Positions 47,301 through 53,110 are shown, counted from the first letter of the stretch. The stretch: 64,000 nt of DNA from Palaemon carinicauda (GCF_036898095.1 NC_090743.1:19736295-19800294); one strand, 5' to 3'. Notes: generated from the letters alone by a model not told the origin. Translations and numbers: made by a program.

Positions 47301-50206
47301 TATTGTATTGTTCTCCGATTCCAGACCCAGCAGCAGTTCACGTGGATGCTTTTCTGCTGGATTGGTTCCATCTCGACCTGTATGCATTCCCGCCGTTCAA
47401 GATTGTCAACAGGGTACTTCAGAAGTTCTCCTCTCGCAAAGGGACACGGCTGACGTTGGTTGGCTCCGCTCTGGCCCGCGAGAGAATGGTTCTTAGAGGT
47501 ACTGCAATGGCTGGTCGACATTCCCAGGACTCTTCCTCTAGGAGTGAACCTTCTACGTCTACCTCACGTAAAGAAGGTACACCCGAACCTCCACGCTCTT
47601 CGTCTGACTGCCTTCAGACTTTCGAAAGACTCTCAAGAGCTAGGGGCTTTTCGAAGGAGGCAGCCAGAGCGATTGCCAAAGCAAGGAGAACATCCACTCT
47701 CAGAATCTATCAGTCTCAAAGGGAAGTCTTCCGTAGCTGGTACAAGACCAATGCAGTTTCTTCAACCAGTACCACTGTAACCCAGATTGCTGACTTCCTG
47801 TTATATCTAAGGAAAGTAAGATCCCTTTCAGCTCCTACGATCAAGGGTTACAGAAGTATGTTGGCAGCGGTTTTCCGCCACAGAGGCTTGGATCTTTCCA
47901 CCAACAAAGATCTACAGGACCTCCCTAGGTCTTTTGAGACCTCAAAGGAACGTCGGTTGTCCACTCCAGGCTGGAATCTAGACGTGGTCCTAAGGTTCCT
48001 TATGTCATCAAGATTTGAACCTCTCCAATCAGCCTCTTTTTAGGACCTCACATTAAAAACTCTTTTCCTCGTGTGCTTGACAACAGCTAAAAGAGTAAGT
48101 GAGATCCACGCCTTCAGCAGGATCATTGTTTTCACATCTGAAACGGCTACATGTTCCTTGCAGCTCGGTTTTTGCTAAACGAGCTTCCTTCACGTCCTTG
48201 GCCTAAGTCGTTCGAGATCCCAAGCCTGTCCAACTTGGTGGGGAATGAACTGGAGAGAGTACTTTGCCCAGTTAGAGCTCTTAGGTACTATCTAAAAAGG
48301 TCTTAACCTTTACAAGGACAATCAGAAGCCTTATAGTGTGCTATCAAGAAACCTTCTTTTCCAAGTTCTAAGAACTCAGTTTCTTACTTTTCAGGCTTCT
48401 GATTAGAGAAACACATTCTCATCTGAAGGAAGAAGACCTTGCTTTGCTGAAGGTAAGGACACATGAAGTGGGAGCTGTGGCTACTTCAGTGGCCTTCAAA
48501 CAGAGCCATTCTCTGCAGAGTGTTATGGATGCAACCTATTGGAGAAGCAAGTCAGTGTTCGCATCATTCTATCTCAAAGATGTCCAGTCTCTTTACGAGT
48601 ACTGCTACACCCTGGGACCATTCGTAGCAACGAATGCAGTAGTAGGCGAGGGCTCAGCCACTACATTCCCATAATCCCATAACCTTTTAACCTTTCTCTT
48701 GAATACTTTTTATGGGTTGTACGGTCGGCTAAGAAGCCTTCCACATCCTTGTTGATTTGGCGGGTGGTCAATTCTTTCTTGAGAAGCGCCGAGGTTAAAG
48801 GTTGTGATGAGGTCCTTTAGTATGGGTTGCAGCCCTGTATACTTTAGCACCTTTGAGTTGATTCAGCCTTCCAAGAGGAACGCTGCGCTCAGTAAGGAAG
48901 ACGATCTTATTAAAGGCAGAGTAACGGTTCAAGTCGACTTCCTTACCAGGTACTTATTATTTCATTGTTATTGTGGATAACTGATTATATGAAATACGGG
49001 ATACTTAGCTATCCTTTAGTCTTGTATACTGGTTTTTCACCCACCCCCCTGGGTGTGAATCAGCTACATGATTATCGGGTAAGTTTAATATTGAAAAATG
49101 TTATTTTCATTAGTAAAATAAATTTTTGAATATACTTACCCGATAATCATGATTTAATTGACCCACCCTTCCTCCCCATAGAGAACCAGTGGACCGAGGA
49201 AAAAGTGAGGTGGCGTCAACAACAAGTACTGTAGTACCTGGCCACAGGTGGCGCTTGTGAGTACACCCCCTTCTAGTATAGTGATAGCTGGCGTATCCCT
49301 CCCGTAGAATTCTGTCGGGCAACGGAGTTGACAGCTACATGATTATCGGGTAAGTATATTCAAAAATTTATTTTACTAATGAAAATAACATTTTGAAGTA
49401 CAAACCCGCTCTAAAAAGAAAAAAATCAAAGGAAATATAATACCTCTGACCTTGATAAAGTACTTTATCACAACTGGAACAGAAATGTTTATTGATATTA
49501 ATTATATCACTTCATGCCTACCACCCATTCTGCACTAGTAGGCAATTTAGACTAAACAACACTTATGTCTAATACAGGAGTTTTTCACTCTTGGATATTG
49601 TTATTTGTATATTATATAGGAATGAGGTGTAGAATTTTATGAAAAATAATAGTTATAACAATTATGTTAATGAAAGCTTACAAAAATCAGCAAAGAGCAA
49701 AGAACATTCTAAGATATAATAAGGTGGACAGTTTTCAATAAACTTCAGGAAAGAGATTAACCAACAATAACCAATTATCTACCATATGATTGAATTAAAT
49801 ATTTACAACATTCATTTCATTATTGTGACTTGTATGTTTACTATTTCCTATATTTACAGGAAGTATTACTGAATTGGAAAAAGTTACATGCACTAATTTT
49901 TTACACTTGTCTGCACAGTATGCAACATAATTGGCCCCTATGCTACATAATTGGCCCCTTTTCAAAAATAAACTATTGAACAATAGTTTCAAACCTAGCC
50001 TGTCTGTAAGCTGGAATATACCTGCACTAATTATCTTCTGATATGATAATAGGATTAAAAATTAAGATTCTTCCGTTACTTCAACTTACCTGTAAAAAGG
50101 GTTCATCTTCAACTAATGTTACATAAAAACATGCCTTGCTCACATAAGACAGTCTCGCTGGAACATATGATCCTGGCTCAATTTCTCCTCTATGTTCTAA
50201 GGACAT
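14524..50206 (-). CDS. Multi-Tudor-domain protein, five coding exons (TDRD1/6-like)
   Basis: Joining exons 50206-50090, 30253-30050, 22937-22770, 20898-20831 and 20148-14524 gives an open frame of about 2,060 codons, apart from one frame error near 18940. It starts at an ATG in a good context (CACCATG) and ends at TAA. Eight extended Tudor domains are visible. Domain 1 is built from exons 1-3 (about residues 1-165). The others start at about residues 420, 635, 870, 1080, 1340, 1610 and 1875. Each has a leading strand such as HVENDGSFWLQ, then a core with YRA...YIDYGN and LPxQAIxC. Tudor domains of this class bind symmetrically dimethylated arginine on PIWI proteins and act as scaffolds of germ granules and the piRNA pathway. 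That role is family knowledge, and membership is inferred. No helicase, RING, MYND or KH domain is seen. Further coding exons inside the 19.8-kb first intron cannot be excluded. Confidence 0.88.
18937..18946 (-). other. Frame break inside the Tudor coding exon
   Basis: The upstream frame ends in IISGCD and then TAA (18941-18939). The downstream frame is open from just after a TGA at 18945-18943. The two overlap by a few bases. Other repeats continue at this spot with D-I-L, and one extra base would restore that pattern. No intron of plausible size (GT...AG) spans the point. Confidence 0.75.
20831..20898 (-). CDS. Tudor gene, coding exon 4
   Basis: A 68-base exon reads VKLYIERVYPANSPDKTMLN and then KS. 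It is preceded by the acceptor TCTAACTTTCAG and followed by the donor AGCAG/GTATGA. It ends two bases into a codon, which exon 5 completes (AG+G, Arg). It forms the end of the first extended Tudor module. Confidence 0.88.
21600..22115 (+). mobile_element. RTE-like LINE, C-terminal relic with (TAG)n tail
   Basis: The plus strand reads LYGSETWTIKATDKHL, then a stop, then AFEMWIWRRMLKINWRDHKT. In another frame it gives RGDGLLKDIIEGKFAG and RPRGRKRKSMLAEM. This series is typical of the C-terminal region of RTE/BovB-type LINEs. It is shifted and stopped, so it is dead. TAG units follow at about 22083. It lies in intron 3 of the Tudor gene, antisense to it. Confidence 0.7.
22770..22937 (-). CDS. 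Tudor gene, coding exon 3
   Basis: 56 codons, phase 0 at both ends. The acceptor region is CTTTTTCCAGCTTCAG, which offers two AGs six bases apart, so the exon may start at 22937 or 22931 with two residues more or less. The donor is GGGAG/GTAAAT. The peptide contains PLVIALPAKAIKC, the end of a Tudor core, and then a staphylococcal-nuclease-like stretch ending in EDELWE. Confidence 0.88.
22938..24007. other. Part of Tudor intron 2, no gene seen
   Basis: AT-rich intron sequence with a poly-A run near 23619-23636. No repeat family is recognised, and no open frame has a motif. Confidence 0.6.
24008..24199 (-). repeat. Element A right terminal inverted repeat
   Basis: The repeat runs from the right end (ATGATATTTTGATTATAAAA) inwards to TTCTTCTC at about 24197. 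It mirrors the left repeat at 29123-29290. The outermost 30-40 bases differ between the two ends, as expected for DIRS termini. Confidence 0.9.
24242..24336 (-). repeat. Element A internal complementary region
   Basis: Bases 24242-24296 are the exact reverse complement of 24008-24062. Bases 24297-24336 match the reverse complement of the left end up to 29290. The junction between 24296 and 24297 marks where the element's two ends meet. Confidence 0.92.
24805..25902 (-). CDS. Element A tyrosine recombinase
   Basis: From an in-frame ATG at 25902 the frame gives 365 residues. The N-terminal core-binding part (RARRASTIKVYQSKWEVFRD) precedes the catalytic domain, with the first Arg in ASAKRVSEI, H-x-x-R in KTHEVRAIATS and the nucleophile Tyr in FASFYLK. 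It would insert the circular DNA copy. The frame is open far upstream (to 27672), overlapping the RT frame, so the true start could be earlier. After FYLK a run of five A (24829-24825 on the plus strand as T) shifts the frame and the protein ends early with RRPDSL. Element B continues with DVQSLYEYCYTLGP, and the same sequence is present in A in the next frame, ending at 24729. Confidence 0.88.
   Translation of the reverse strand: MAGRRSKESSSKDGSLTAAPRKGSSSKPPRASSDCFQTIERLSRARGFSKEAARAIARARRASTIKVYQSKWEVFRDWCKSSSISSSSTSVAQIADFLLHLRNVRSLSAPTIKGYRSMLASVFRHRGLDLSNNKDLQDLLKSFETSKERRMATPGWNLDVVLRFLMSDRFEPLHSASLKDLTLKTLFLVCLASAKRVSEIHAFSRNIGFSTDKATCSLQLGFLAKNELPSRPWPKSFDIPCLSEIVGNELERVLCPVRALKFYLARTKSLRGGSEALWCSVKKPSLPMSKNALSYFIRFSIREAHSHLSEKDRCLLKVKTHEVRAIATSVAFKQNRSLRSIMDATFWRSKSVFASFYLKRRPDSL
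25629..27668 (-). CDS. Element A RT, RNase H and Dam-like polyprotein
   Basis: 679 residues. Reverse transcriptase comes first: GFYNRLFLVPK, SLDLQDAYFHIPI, FGLSPAPLVF and the YLDDWL catalytic box at about residues 85-245. RNase H follows with LFSDASDLGWGA, an ELLAVHLAL helix and NSDNTTALAYISKQGG (about 350-450). The DIRS-specific methyltransferase-like domain is next, with IDLFATS, AFPPFK and LVAPLWPAREW (about 480-590). The frame begins right after a TGA at 27671-27669, and its first residues come from a GTG. The first ATG (PMLDVS) lies after the fingers motif, so normal AUG initiation cannot make the full protein. It copies the element's RNA into DNA. All key residues are intact. Confidence 0.93.
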   Translation of the reverse strand: MVGARLNSFWQAWEKRGADQESVLLLKEGYKIPFVRRPPLVTVPLDLSPRYREESRRQALHQQVSLLLEKGAVVKVSDLQSPGFYNRLFLVPKHTGGWRPMLDVSALNVFVIKTKFTMETTKSVLAAVREGDWMVSLDLQDAYFHIPIHPDSQPYLRFVYRNVVYQFRALCFGLSPAPLVFTRLMRNVAKFLHLSGIRASLYLDDWLLRASSRHRCLQDLHWTLGLAKELGLLVNLEKSQLNPSQTILYLGMEIRSLVFRAFPSATWIEQALLKVRLMLKKARCSVRDWMSLLGTLSSLEQFVSQGRLHLRPLQFHLDSHWNKSMTLEAVSIPVSEPVKACLNWWDSNISLREGLSLAVKNPNHVLFSDASDLGWGATLDGRECSGLWTSDQKSMHINGKELLAVHLALMSFESILRNKVVEVNSDNTTALAYISKQGGTHSHTLFVIARDLLIWSKNRGISLLTRFIQGDLNVLADCLSRRGQVIPTEWTLHKDVCKSLWVTWGQPSIDLFATSLTKRLPTYCSPVPDPEATHIDAFLLDWSHLDSYAFPPFKINNKVLQKFASHEGTRLMLVAPLWPAREWFTEVLQWLVDVPRSLPLRMDLLRQPHVRDLHQSLPALRLTAFRLSKDSQELEVFRRRQPERLRELGELLPSRYTSRSGKSLETGASHHPFPLPVPL
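27688..28920 (-). CDS. Element A Gag-like protein
   Basis: 410 residues from an ATG at 28920. Near the N-terminus is a Cys/His cluster (C15, C20, H32, C35, C38, C43, C49, C52), probably zinc-binding. A Ser-rich segment and a short helical stretch (LLAIQALGERVESL, about 150) follow, then a structural block with FLDWSLGALS and LKKRETL, and a basic tail (GKRGKRRGSKSSRGRV) likely to bind nucleic acid. The Cys/His cluster and the LKKRETL block recur in family-2 copies. The stop is TGA followed by CTG. The recombinase frame continues in phase beyond it, and the RT frame opens 20 bases later. The structural role is inferred from position in the element. Confidence 0.82.
   Translation of the reverse strand: MADPSPIPGSKFRKCNARDCNKRLTKASLDPHTVCSNCRGKTCQLGDRCDECVVLSEFDWLEFDKYSRKLERDRVRRSSSRSLDFSSSHAPEPNPSPVVVVPEPSTSTHEPSMRNMLLAIQALGERVESLASDRNQLMADVNVLKCQSAKSENRGDKVISAQSGFSVATEGSSVRACRSPSLRPLSGSPAPGRSNVVGLKGTRGFNQRTDVPSMVSGVSRQDRPYHKTSEAVFSSSSEGFSRKKPWSKVNFLDWSLGALSRKISSADQDVSVLIMSCMDKAIRDGSNELAATFTSGVLKKRETLCSFLSAGVTPCQRSELLFAPLSAALFPQQLIKDIAASLVQKDTHDLMATSARKGAPSSSYVVRPRIDTPATRFIPPFRGRAPSRGGARADGKRGKRRGSKSSRGRV
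29123..29290 (-). repeat. Element A left terminal inverted repeat
   Basis: Reverse complement of the right repeat with about one mismatch over the inner 147 bases. It ends at 29290 with TTTAATATTTAAAA. Confidence 0.9.
29291..30049. other. Part of Tudor intron 2, no gene seen
   Basis: AT-rich sequence with short A runs and a CATCAT tract near 29640. Nothing else is recognised. Confidence 0.6.
30050..30253 (-). CDS. Tudor gene, coding exon 2 (core of Tudor domain 1)
   Basis: 68 codons, phase 0 at both ends. The acceptor is TTATCCTTTAAAG before 30253 and the donor is CATG/GTAAGT after 30050, a strong match to consensus. The peptide includes KGDAVSVLDEADQFWHRGLV and then IEVFLVDSGKD, the first half of a Tudor core. 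The cage Tyr and Asn are replaced (VDSGKD), so this first domain probably does not bind methylarginine in the usual way. Confidence 0.9.
30455..30880 (+). mobile_element. 3' fragment of Jockey-type LINE
   Basis: It parallels 33775-34190: GCATAAGATTTTTCATAATT, CTGACCAGCCTTTACATT, GTGGAACTTCAAAAGTTCAA and TATAGTTTATATATGA all have near matches there. It covers the end of the RT-protein relic and part of the 3' UTR. A T-run at 30441-30463 lies just before it. It is in Tudor intron 1. Confidence 0.75.
30881..32249. other. Part of Tudor intron 1, no gene seen
   Basis: AT-rich sequence. Around 31850-32060 there are repeated GGGTAGTTA-like words, but I cannot assign them to a family. Confidence 0.5.
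32250..34250 (+). mobile_element. Jockey-type LINE relic
   Basis: The copy runs from the end of the endonuclease region through the RT domain to the 3' tail. Recognisable blocks in order are: WWDTLKSALFGV and KEKATLLDDVF (32360-32500), GAFSTCWRISNVTSLCKS in a shifted frame (32720-32780), RT core FDFSVAFDRVNHEVL and QGSVLGPLLFIL (32970-33190), YADDDP for the catalytic box (33240), and DYCSPVWSSAADSHLNLLDR (33640-33700). It ends with TTGGAGCCCTTGGGCTTATA ... GTTGTAGCTTAGCAAC. Many stops and shifts make it dead. DIRS element E starts right after its tail at 34252. Confidence 0.85.
32868..33224 (+). pseudogene. LINE reverse transcriptase core fragment
   Basis: One open stretch of the LINE relic carries QFGFCKGLGVCDALL, the first catalytic Asp in GFDFSVAFDRVNHE, FLSNRLKSVVVNG and LQGSVLGPLLFIL. 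These are motifs of non-LTR reverse transcriptases. The frame breaks before the YADD-type box, which sits about 30 bases downstream in another frame. Confidence 0.85.
34252..34590 (-). repeat. Element E right terminus and internal complementary region
   Basis: 34252-34300 and 34475-34520 are inverted copies of each other (AATTTGTATTTTTCCTAACG against its complement). From 34521 follows the family-2 left-end sequence (TTTGTTCCGCAACTGGAATA). This is the same end layout as in element A and in F at 50473-50760. Confidence 0.85.
34950..35660 (-). pseudogene. DIRS family-2 tyrosine recombinase relic (element E)
   Basis: In broken minus-strand frames it shows FIPEFVAKTQNPGVPDPRFD (35470-35390) and the active-site block RAHDVRGIAMSLALKQN (around 35230-35180), which has the H-x-x-R of tyrosine recombinases, and then TAHYLQDV with the likely nucleophile Tyr. 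The same blocks occur in element F (KIQNPRMADPRFD) and in A (KTHEVRAIATS). The plus-strand frame at 34938-35252 is its shadow. Confidence 0.75.
35660..36070 (-). pseudogene. DIRS family-2 RT N-terminal relic (element E)
   Basis: Frames include KTPVLKSSFAMGSAEGLIFR and KIQTMLEKGAPQGV, then fingers-like sequence in shifted frames, and LLFFGLSPVPQIFTRVF. The latter matches ALCFGLSPAPLVFTRLM of element A just before the catalytic box. The frame then passes straight into recombinase sequence, which reveals the internal deletion. Confidence 0.7.
36040..39430 (-). pseudogene. DIRS family-2 Gag relic (element E)
   Basis: Read from 39430 downwards the minus strand shows RGQRCDESNKCIKCREWSGS (end of the Cys/His cluster), a basic Ser-rich part, an Arg-Ser-Leu-Ala repeat region (38720-38590), SWLDLWWGSLG (about 36660) and the basic tail KDRKGNKSSRGGKR (about 36250). 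The order equals D2/G plus D, so E is the only copy here that shows how the family-2 Gag runs from start to end. Several frameshifts inactivate it. Confidence 0.65.
38590..38720 (-). repeat. 10-15 base tandem repeat in gag of element E
   Basis: The plus strand repeats GAGCAAGAGATCGGC. On the gag strand one frame gives RSLAR units. It corresponds in position to the RQxSPA repeats of D2 and G. Confidence 0.7.
39560..40744 (+). pseudogene. Unassigned relic, possibly of a recombinase-type element
   Basis: Plus-strand frames at 39587-40111 (174 codons), 40298-40483 and 40498-40746 follow one another and read like remains of one coding sequence. The last has SYKSYSSIRQNQSVWKEWMA followed by ITPDFLVSILL. 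This resembles the core-binding part of DIRS recombinases (TIKVYQSKWEVFRDW ... IADFLLHL). The first frame has no motif I know. I would treat it as a decayed mobile element of another DIRS-like lineage, with low certainty. Confidence 0.35.
40745..41891 (-). mobile_element. DIRS family-1b 5' fragment C (left end and gag)
   Basis: The left end at 41891 (TTTTCAATATTAAACTTACC on the minus strand) and the terminal repeat down to about 41650 match element B (43335-43560) closely, in the opposite orientation. A Gag frame follows from 41509. The copy stops at about 40745 within Gag, next to unrelated coding relics, so it is a 5' fragment. It is in Tudor intron 1, on the same strand as the gene. Confidence 0.85.
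40928..41509 (-). pseudogene. DIRS Gag N-terminal part (fragment C)
   Basis: 193 residues from ATG at 41509. The Cys/His cluster is C13, C16, H28, C31, C34, C39, C45, C48, with the same spacing from His onward as in element A. A Ser-rich part follows, then VVLRAIQALGDKVESVVSDH, which aligns with MLLAIQALGERVESLASD of A. Past a frame change, SSVVAGVSSRDRHSH (about 40830) matches A again. The protein is cut off before the structural block. Confidence 0.8.
41892..43334. other. Part of Tudor intron 1 between DIRS copies C and B
   Basis: Apart from the hairpin at 41946-42118 and a poly-A run at 43296-43314, no gene or known repeat is recognised. Confidence 0.5.
41946..42118. repeat. Long near-perfect inverted repeat (hairpin)
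   Basis: Two arms of about 83 bases (41946-42030 and 42035-42118) are complementary around the centre AAACATGTATAAATATACAT. Examples are GTAACAATGGTCATTGTAAG against CTTGCAATGACCATTGTTAC, and CTACTATTATGTGACC against GGTCACACAATAGTAG. It could be a foldback MITE or a precursor of small RNAs. Confidence 0.85.
43697..45132 (+). pseudogene. Element B gag-region relic, Gln/Pro-rich
   Basis: The ATG at 43697 starts MADPS, like the Gag of element A, but the Cys/His cluster does not follow. From about 44590 to 45132 a frame is open and rich in Gln, Pro, Leu and Ser (SLRQPQQWEQEAYTLLPPLP, LSLAPQEPQLARQ). It ends at TAA 45130-45132. A GA-dinucleotide tract interrupts at 44274-44300. The Q/P-rich part may be a family-specific Gag segment similar in role to the RQxSPA repeats. 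Confidence 0.5.
44274..44300. repeat. (GA)n microsatellite
   Basis: Pure GA dinucleotide tract. Confidence 0.95.
45455..45748 (+). repeat. Minisatellite, 18 copies of a 16-bp unit
   Basis: The word CATGCTCT recurs exactly every 16 bases, 18 times from 45459. The unit is CATGCTCTGCATACAG, with variants ending in CAA, TTCAG or starting ACAT. Units 4-7 and 9-12 share the same variant order, which suggests an 80-bp higher-order step. Many units contain the perfect palindrome AGCATGCT. All six frames are open across it simply because of the unit sequence. Confidence 0.95.
46194..47530 (+). pseudogene. Element B RT (C-terminal half), RNase H and Dam-like relic
   Basis: The RT begins only at the catalytic box (APSDDWLLRAPTSRRCLEIL) and continues with LTKELGLLVNFEESQL and RAFRAFPSA, in line with element A. 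The fingers and first half of the palm are missing. Then follow RNase H in shifted frames (VDSDNTTALAYTF near 47010-47045) and the Dam-like block (AFLLDWFHLDLYAFPPFK, 47345-47400). Compared with A there is one extra base in TTGGTTGGCTCC (about 47458), which throws the Dam-like frame into the recombinase frame. Confidence 0.8.
47500..48674 (+). pseudogene. Element B tyrosine recombinase relic
   Basis: The N-terminal part is intact (FERLSRARGFSKEAARAIAK, TSTLRIYQSQREVFRSWYK) up to a TAG at 48041-48043. Beyond it, sequence matching A continues with AKRVSEIHAFS and, after more shifts, VRTHEVGAVATSVAFKQ and FASFYLKDVQSLYEYC to a stop at 48674. The H-x-x-R active-site Arg is replaced by Gly (HEVG), which by itself would disable it. 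Confidence 0.85.
49057..49391 (+). repeat. Element B internal complementary region and right terminal repeat
   Basis: 49057-49095 is the complement of the left end (GATTATCGGGTAAGTTTAAT). 49096-49153 is the complement of the right end (TAAATTTTTGAATATACTTA). The right terminal repeat then follows to 49391. Confidence 0.88.
49392..50089. other. Part of Tudor intron 1, no gene seen
   Basis: AT-rich sequence directly downstream of exon 1, with no recognised repeat. Confidence 0.6.
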
Positions 50207-50225
50207 GGTGAATTTGGTTGTTGGC
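50090..50225 (-). CDS. Tudor gene, first coding exon
   Basis: The ATG at 50206-50204 stands in CACCATGTC. 39 codons follow, containing GSYVPARLSYVSKACFYVTL, which reads like the leading strands of an extended Tudor domain, and ending FLQ at a strong donor (CAG/GTAAGT). Bases 50225-50207 would be 5' UTR after a possible acceptor AAATATCAG. The junction FLQ/DIRRILKEAN with exon 2 is in phase 0. This exon is too short for simple ORF searches and was found by looking for splice sites. Confidence 0.8.
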
Positions 50226-51427
50226 CTGATATTTCAGTTAAAAGTTTTACTTTTAATATAGTGATGAAGAACTATACAAGAAGACTTGGGGTTTATTCTT
50301 TTCTATGGCAAGCCCTCCAGAATAAAAACCTTGATAGAGAGAAAAAAAAACTATTAAAAAGTAAAATGTAAAAAGCATATACAGTAGAAAAGTTATAATC
50401 TAAAACTTTTAACATCACCCAAAAAAATTTCCTTCTTAAGTGAATAGATTACTGTACAGTATCGATGGAAAAATTACAAATTTGGAGATAATTTGTATTT
50501 TTCCTAACGATACAAAGCTTTAGCTATTTATCAGGGGTATTACCATTAAAATTTAGCAAGGGTTAACTACCCATTCCGCTAGTTAGCTGGGGTAGGGGGG
50601 GATAGCTTTGCTTAGAGGTAGGACTTCAAGGGGGACAGGGTTGGGGGGTAAGTTTACATAAATAGCTAAAGGTTTGTATTGTAAGGAAAATTACAAATTA
50701 TCTCCGAATTTGTAATTTGTTCCGTAGCTAGAATACAAACCTACGCTATTTATTATGGATAATTCGCCCATTAGAAGGGTGGACATCCCTACCAAACTGG
50801 CTTTATGGCTACCTGGGGGCTTCGCATTTTGAATAGGTTTTGTACCAAAAATAAGGAGTCCCTACACGTCACTAAATAGTAGTGCGACTGTCCAGGTAGA
50901 AGTTATTCTGAGTCTTTGTAGGAAAATCTGTTGTAACCAAGACTTTCCCGATACCACCTCGCCAGGGTAATGGGGAGCAACAGTATTAGCTTAATAATAT
51001 GTACACAAAGAAGCATGGTTTACCTGCAGTGGTTTAAAGTGAGCTTGTGCAGAGAACCCAGGTTGCTGCTTTCCCCAAGAGAGGAGAGCATGAAGAAAAG
51101 AATGAGTCGATCAAACCTTTTCATTCATGCAGACTAAAACCGGGTAACAGTGCCTTCAACCTTCTGCTACTTGTCCAATAAGAAGCTTGAGGTATTATAC
51201 CAGCTGTTGTGCAGCCACCACAGGGACTATAGAGAACGTATCGAGCCTCCTGTGGGTCATGTCTTGCAGGTAGAGGGCTGTGAACGTATCTTGACGTTTC
51301 CCCACCCCAGCTTATAGAACCTACGTCACCGAGAAGTTTCTCTTGAAGGCCAGGGACATAGCTACGCCCCTGACATTGTGGGCTCTGGGGTGACTTTAAT
51401 GAGGAAGGTCCAGATTCAGGGCATGGT

Positions 51428-52484
51428 CTATGACCTTACAAATCCATGCAAAGATGGTGTTCTTGGTGACCCTCCTCTTGTTCCTTTCTGTGCTGACGAA
51501 AGTGCGGACACACGGGGATGGGCTGCGGCTGTTCTCTTGAGATAAAGCATCAAAATCCTCATTGGGCAGAGTAAGAGATGATCAGAGTCATCTGTTACGG
51601 AGTGGAGACTCGAAATCCGGAAGGAGTCGAATCGGGGATCCGCCATTCTCGGATTCTGAATCTTGGCAACAAACTCGGGGATGAAGCTGAACATCATCTC
51701 TCCCCATCCCCATGAATGGGTAATATCATATGACAGACCATTAAGTTTACCGACTCGTTTGGCTGAAGCCAAAGCTAGTAGAAACACCGTCTTCCAAGTT
51801 AGGTGGCGATCTGTTGCCTGGTGAAATGGTTCATTGGGAGGTTTCTTCAGAGAACTGAGAACTCGAACCATGTCCATGGGGGAGGTCTCACTTCCGACTG
51901 AGGACAAGTAAGTTCGTTAACTCCATGAGTAAAGGAAGTTCCAGCGATGAGGAAATGTCCATTCCATTCAGTCTAAGGGTGAGGCTTAAGGCTGAGTGAT
52001 AGCCTTTTACCGCAGAGACTGAAAGGTGCATTTCTTCACGCAAATACACGAGGAACTCTGCTACTGCTGGAATAGTGGCATCGAGAGGAGAGAGACCCCT
52101 TCCACGACACCAACCACAGAAGACTTTACACTTTGCCTGGTAGACTGCTGCTGATGATTTCTGCAGGTATCCTGAGATCCTGCTTGCAACTTGTTGCGAA
52201 AATCCTCTTTGAGTGAAGAGATGCTGGATAGTCTCCAGGCGTGAAGTCGTAGCGAAGCTATGGCTTTGTGGAAGATTTTGGCAAGTGGTTGACTGAGTAG
52301 ATCGTGTCGTGGAGGGAGTCCTCTTGGAGACTCCGTCAGGAGTTGCAGAAGGTCCGGAAACCATTCCGCATGATGCCATAGCGGATCTATGAGAGTTATT
52401 GAGAGGATGCCCGATGTTCTGGCTTTTTTGAGTACCCTCCTTAACAGACAGAACGGGGGAAATGTGTAGACGTCGATGTCCCAC
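51428..52484 (-). pseudogene. Element F tyrosine recombinase relic
   Basis: The first frame (52484-51888) has ETIQHLFTQRGFSQQVASRI and VYQAKCKVFCGWCRGRG, then AVAEFLVYLREEMHLSVSAV, the core-binding domain. A shift near 51900 leads to the second frame (51907-51428) with LTWKTVFLLALASAKRVGKL (first catalytic Arg) and FIPEFVAKIQNPRMADPRFD. Beyond, in broken frames, come HNVRGVAMSLAF (H-x-x-R) and TALYLQDM (Tyr) near 51370-51280. It is the best preserved family-2 recombinase in the window, but not functional. Confidence 0.82.
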
Positions 52485-52641
52485 CGTTGTTGGAATGCAC
52501 CTTACCAGAGAGCCTAGGGGCTGGGACTGGGGAGCAGTACAATGTGAGCCTAAAGCTCAGGGCCGTTGCTTATCCACCGTCAGAGAACCTCACACAGTAA
52601 GGACTTTGTTGGCTACTAGATGATCCAAAGACCACTCGGTA

Positions 52642-53100
52642 CTAACTATCTGAGATGCTCTGATTAAGGTTGTCGATGAGCACATTCCTCTTGCCTGGAA
52701 TGAAGCGTGCCGATAGTGGTATCGAGTGAATCTTGGCCCATCTCAGTATCTCTACTTCTAGCTGGGATAGGGATTGCGATAAAGTACCTCCATGTTTGTT
52801 GATGTAAGCCACTACTGTGGTGTTGTAGCTCATCACCATCACTGAGTGGCCCGCCAGGAAGATTTCCTTCATCTCTAGGAGATTTATGTGGCGGTATTCT
52901 TCCTACTCTGACCAGAGACCCGAGGTCATGTAGTGCAGGACGTGGGCCCTCCACCCTTTTTTTTTGAAGTGTCTGAGAACAGCATCAAATGTGGGTGGAG
53001 GACGAGACAATCCACTCCTTTTCATAGATTCTCATCTGACACTCGCTATTCGAGGTCCATCCGTTCCGCTGTTCCCATGGGGATCAGGGTGAATTGAATA
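52642..53100 (-). pseudogene. Element F RNase H relic
   Basis: The frame has HINLLEMKEIFLAGHS, then MSYNTTVVAYINKHGGT and ARFIPGKRNVLIDNL. It aligns with element A (INGKELLAVHLAL, NSDNTTALAYISKQGGT, RFIQGDLNVLADCLS). The catalytic Asp of SDNTT is replaced by Tyr, so it is inactive. Confidence 0.75.
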
Positions 53101-53110
53101 CTCAATCAGG

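Larger units (their letters stand above)
43335..49391 (+). mobile_element. Element B: DIRS family-1b, full structure but decayed
   Basis: The left end is TTTTCAATATTAAACTTACC (43335) and the right end ATGAAAATAACAT (49391). The internal complementary region at 49057-49153 joins the complements of both ends, as in element A. Terminal repeats at 43360-43510 and 49195-49345 are closely similar. Inside are a Q/P-rich gag relic, an AT-rich insertion (45133-45400), a minisatellite, an RT that lacks its N-terminal half, RNase H, the Dam-like domain and a recombinase, all with stops and shifts. It lies antisense in Tudor intron 1 and is about 6.06 kb long. Confidence 0.87.
50473..53110 (-). mobile_element. 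Element F: DIRS family-2, 3' part
   Basis: The right end (50473), inverted copy and internal complementary region (50669-50760) have the same layout as E. Inwards are the recombinase and RNase H relics. It ends near 53110 within the RNase H region, so everything 5' of that is missing. It lies upstream of Tudor exon 1, on the same strand. Confidence 0.82.
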
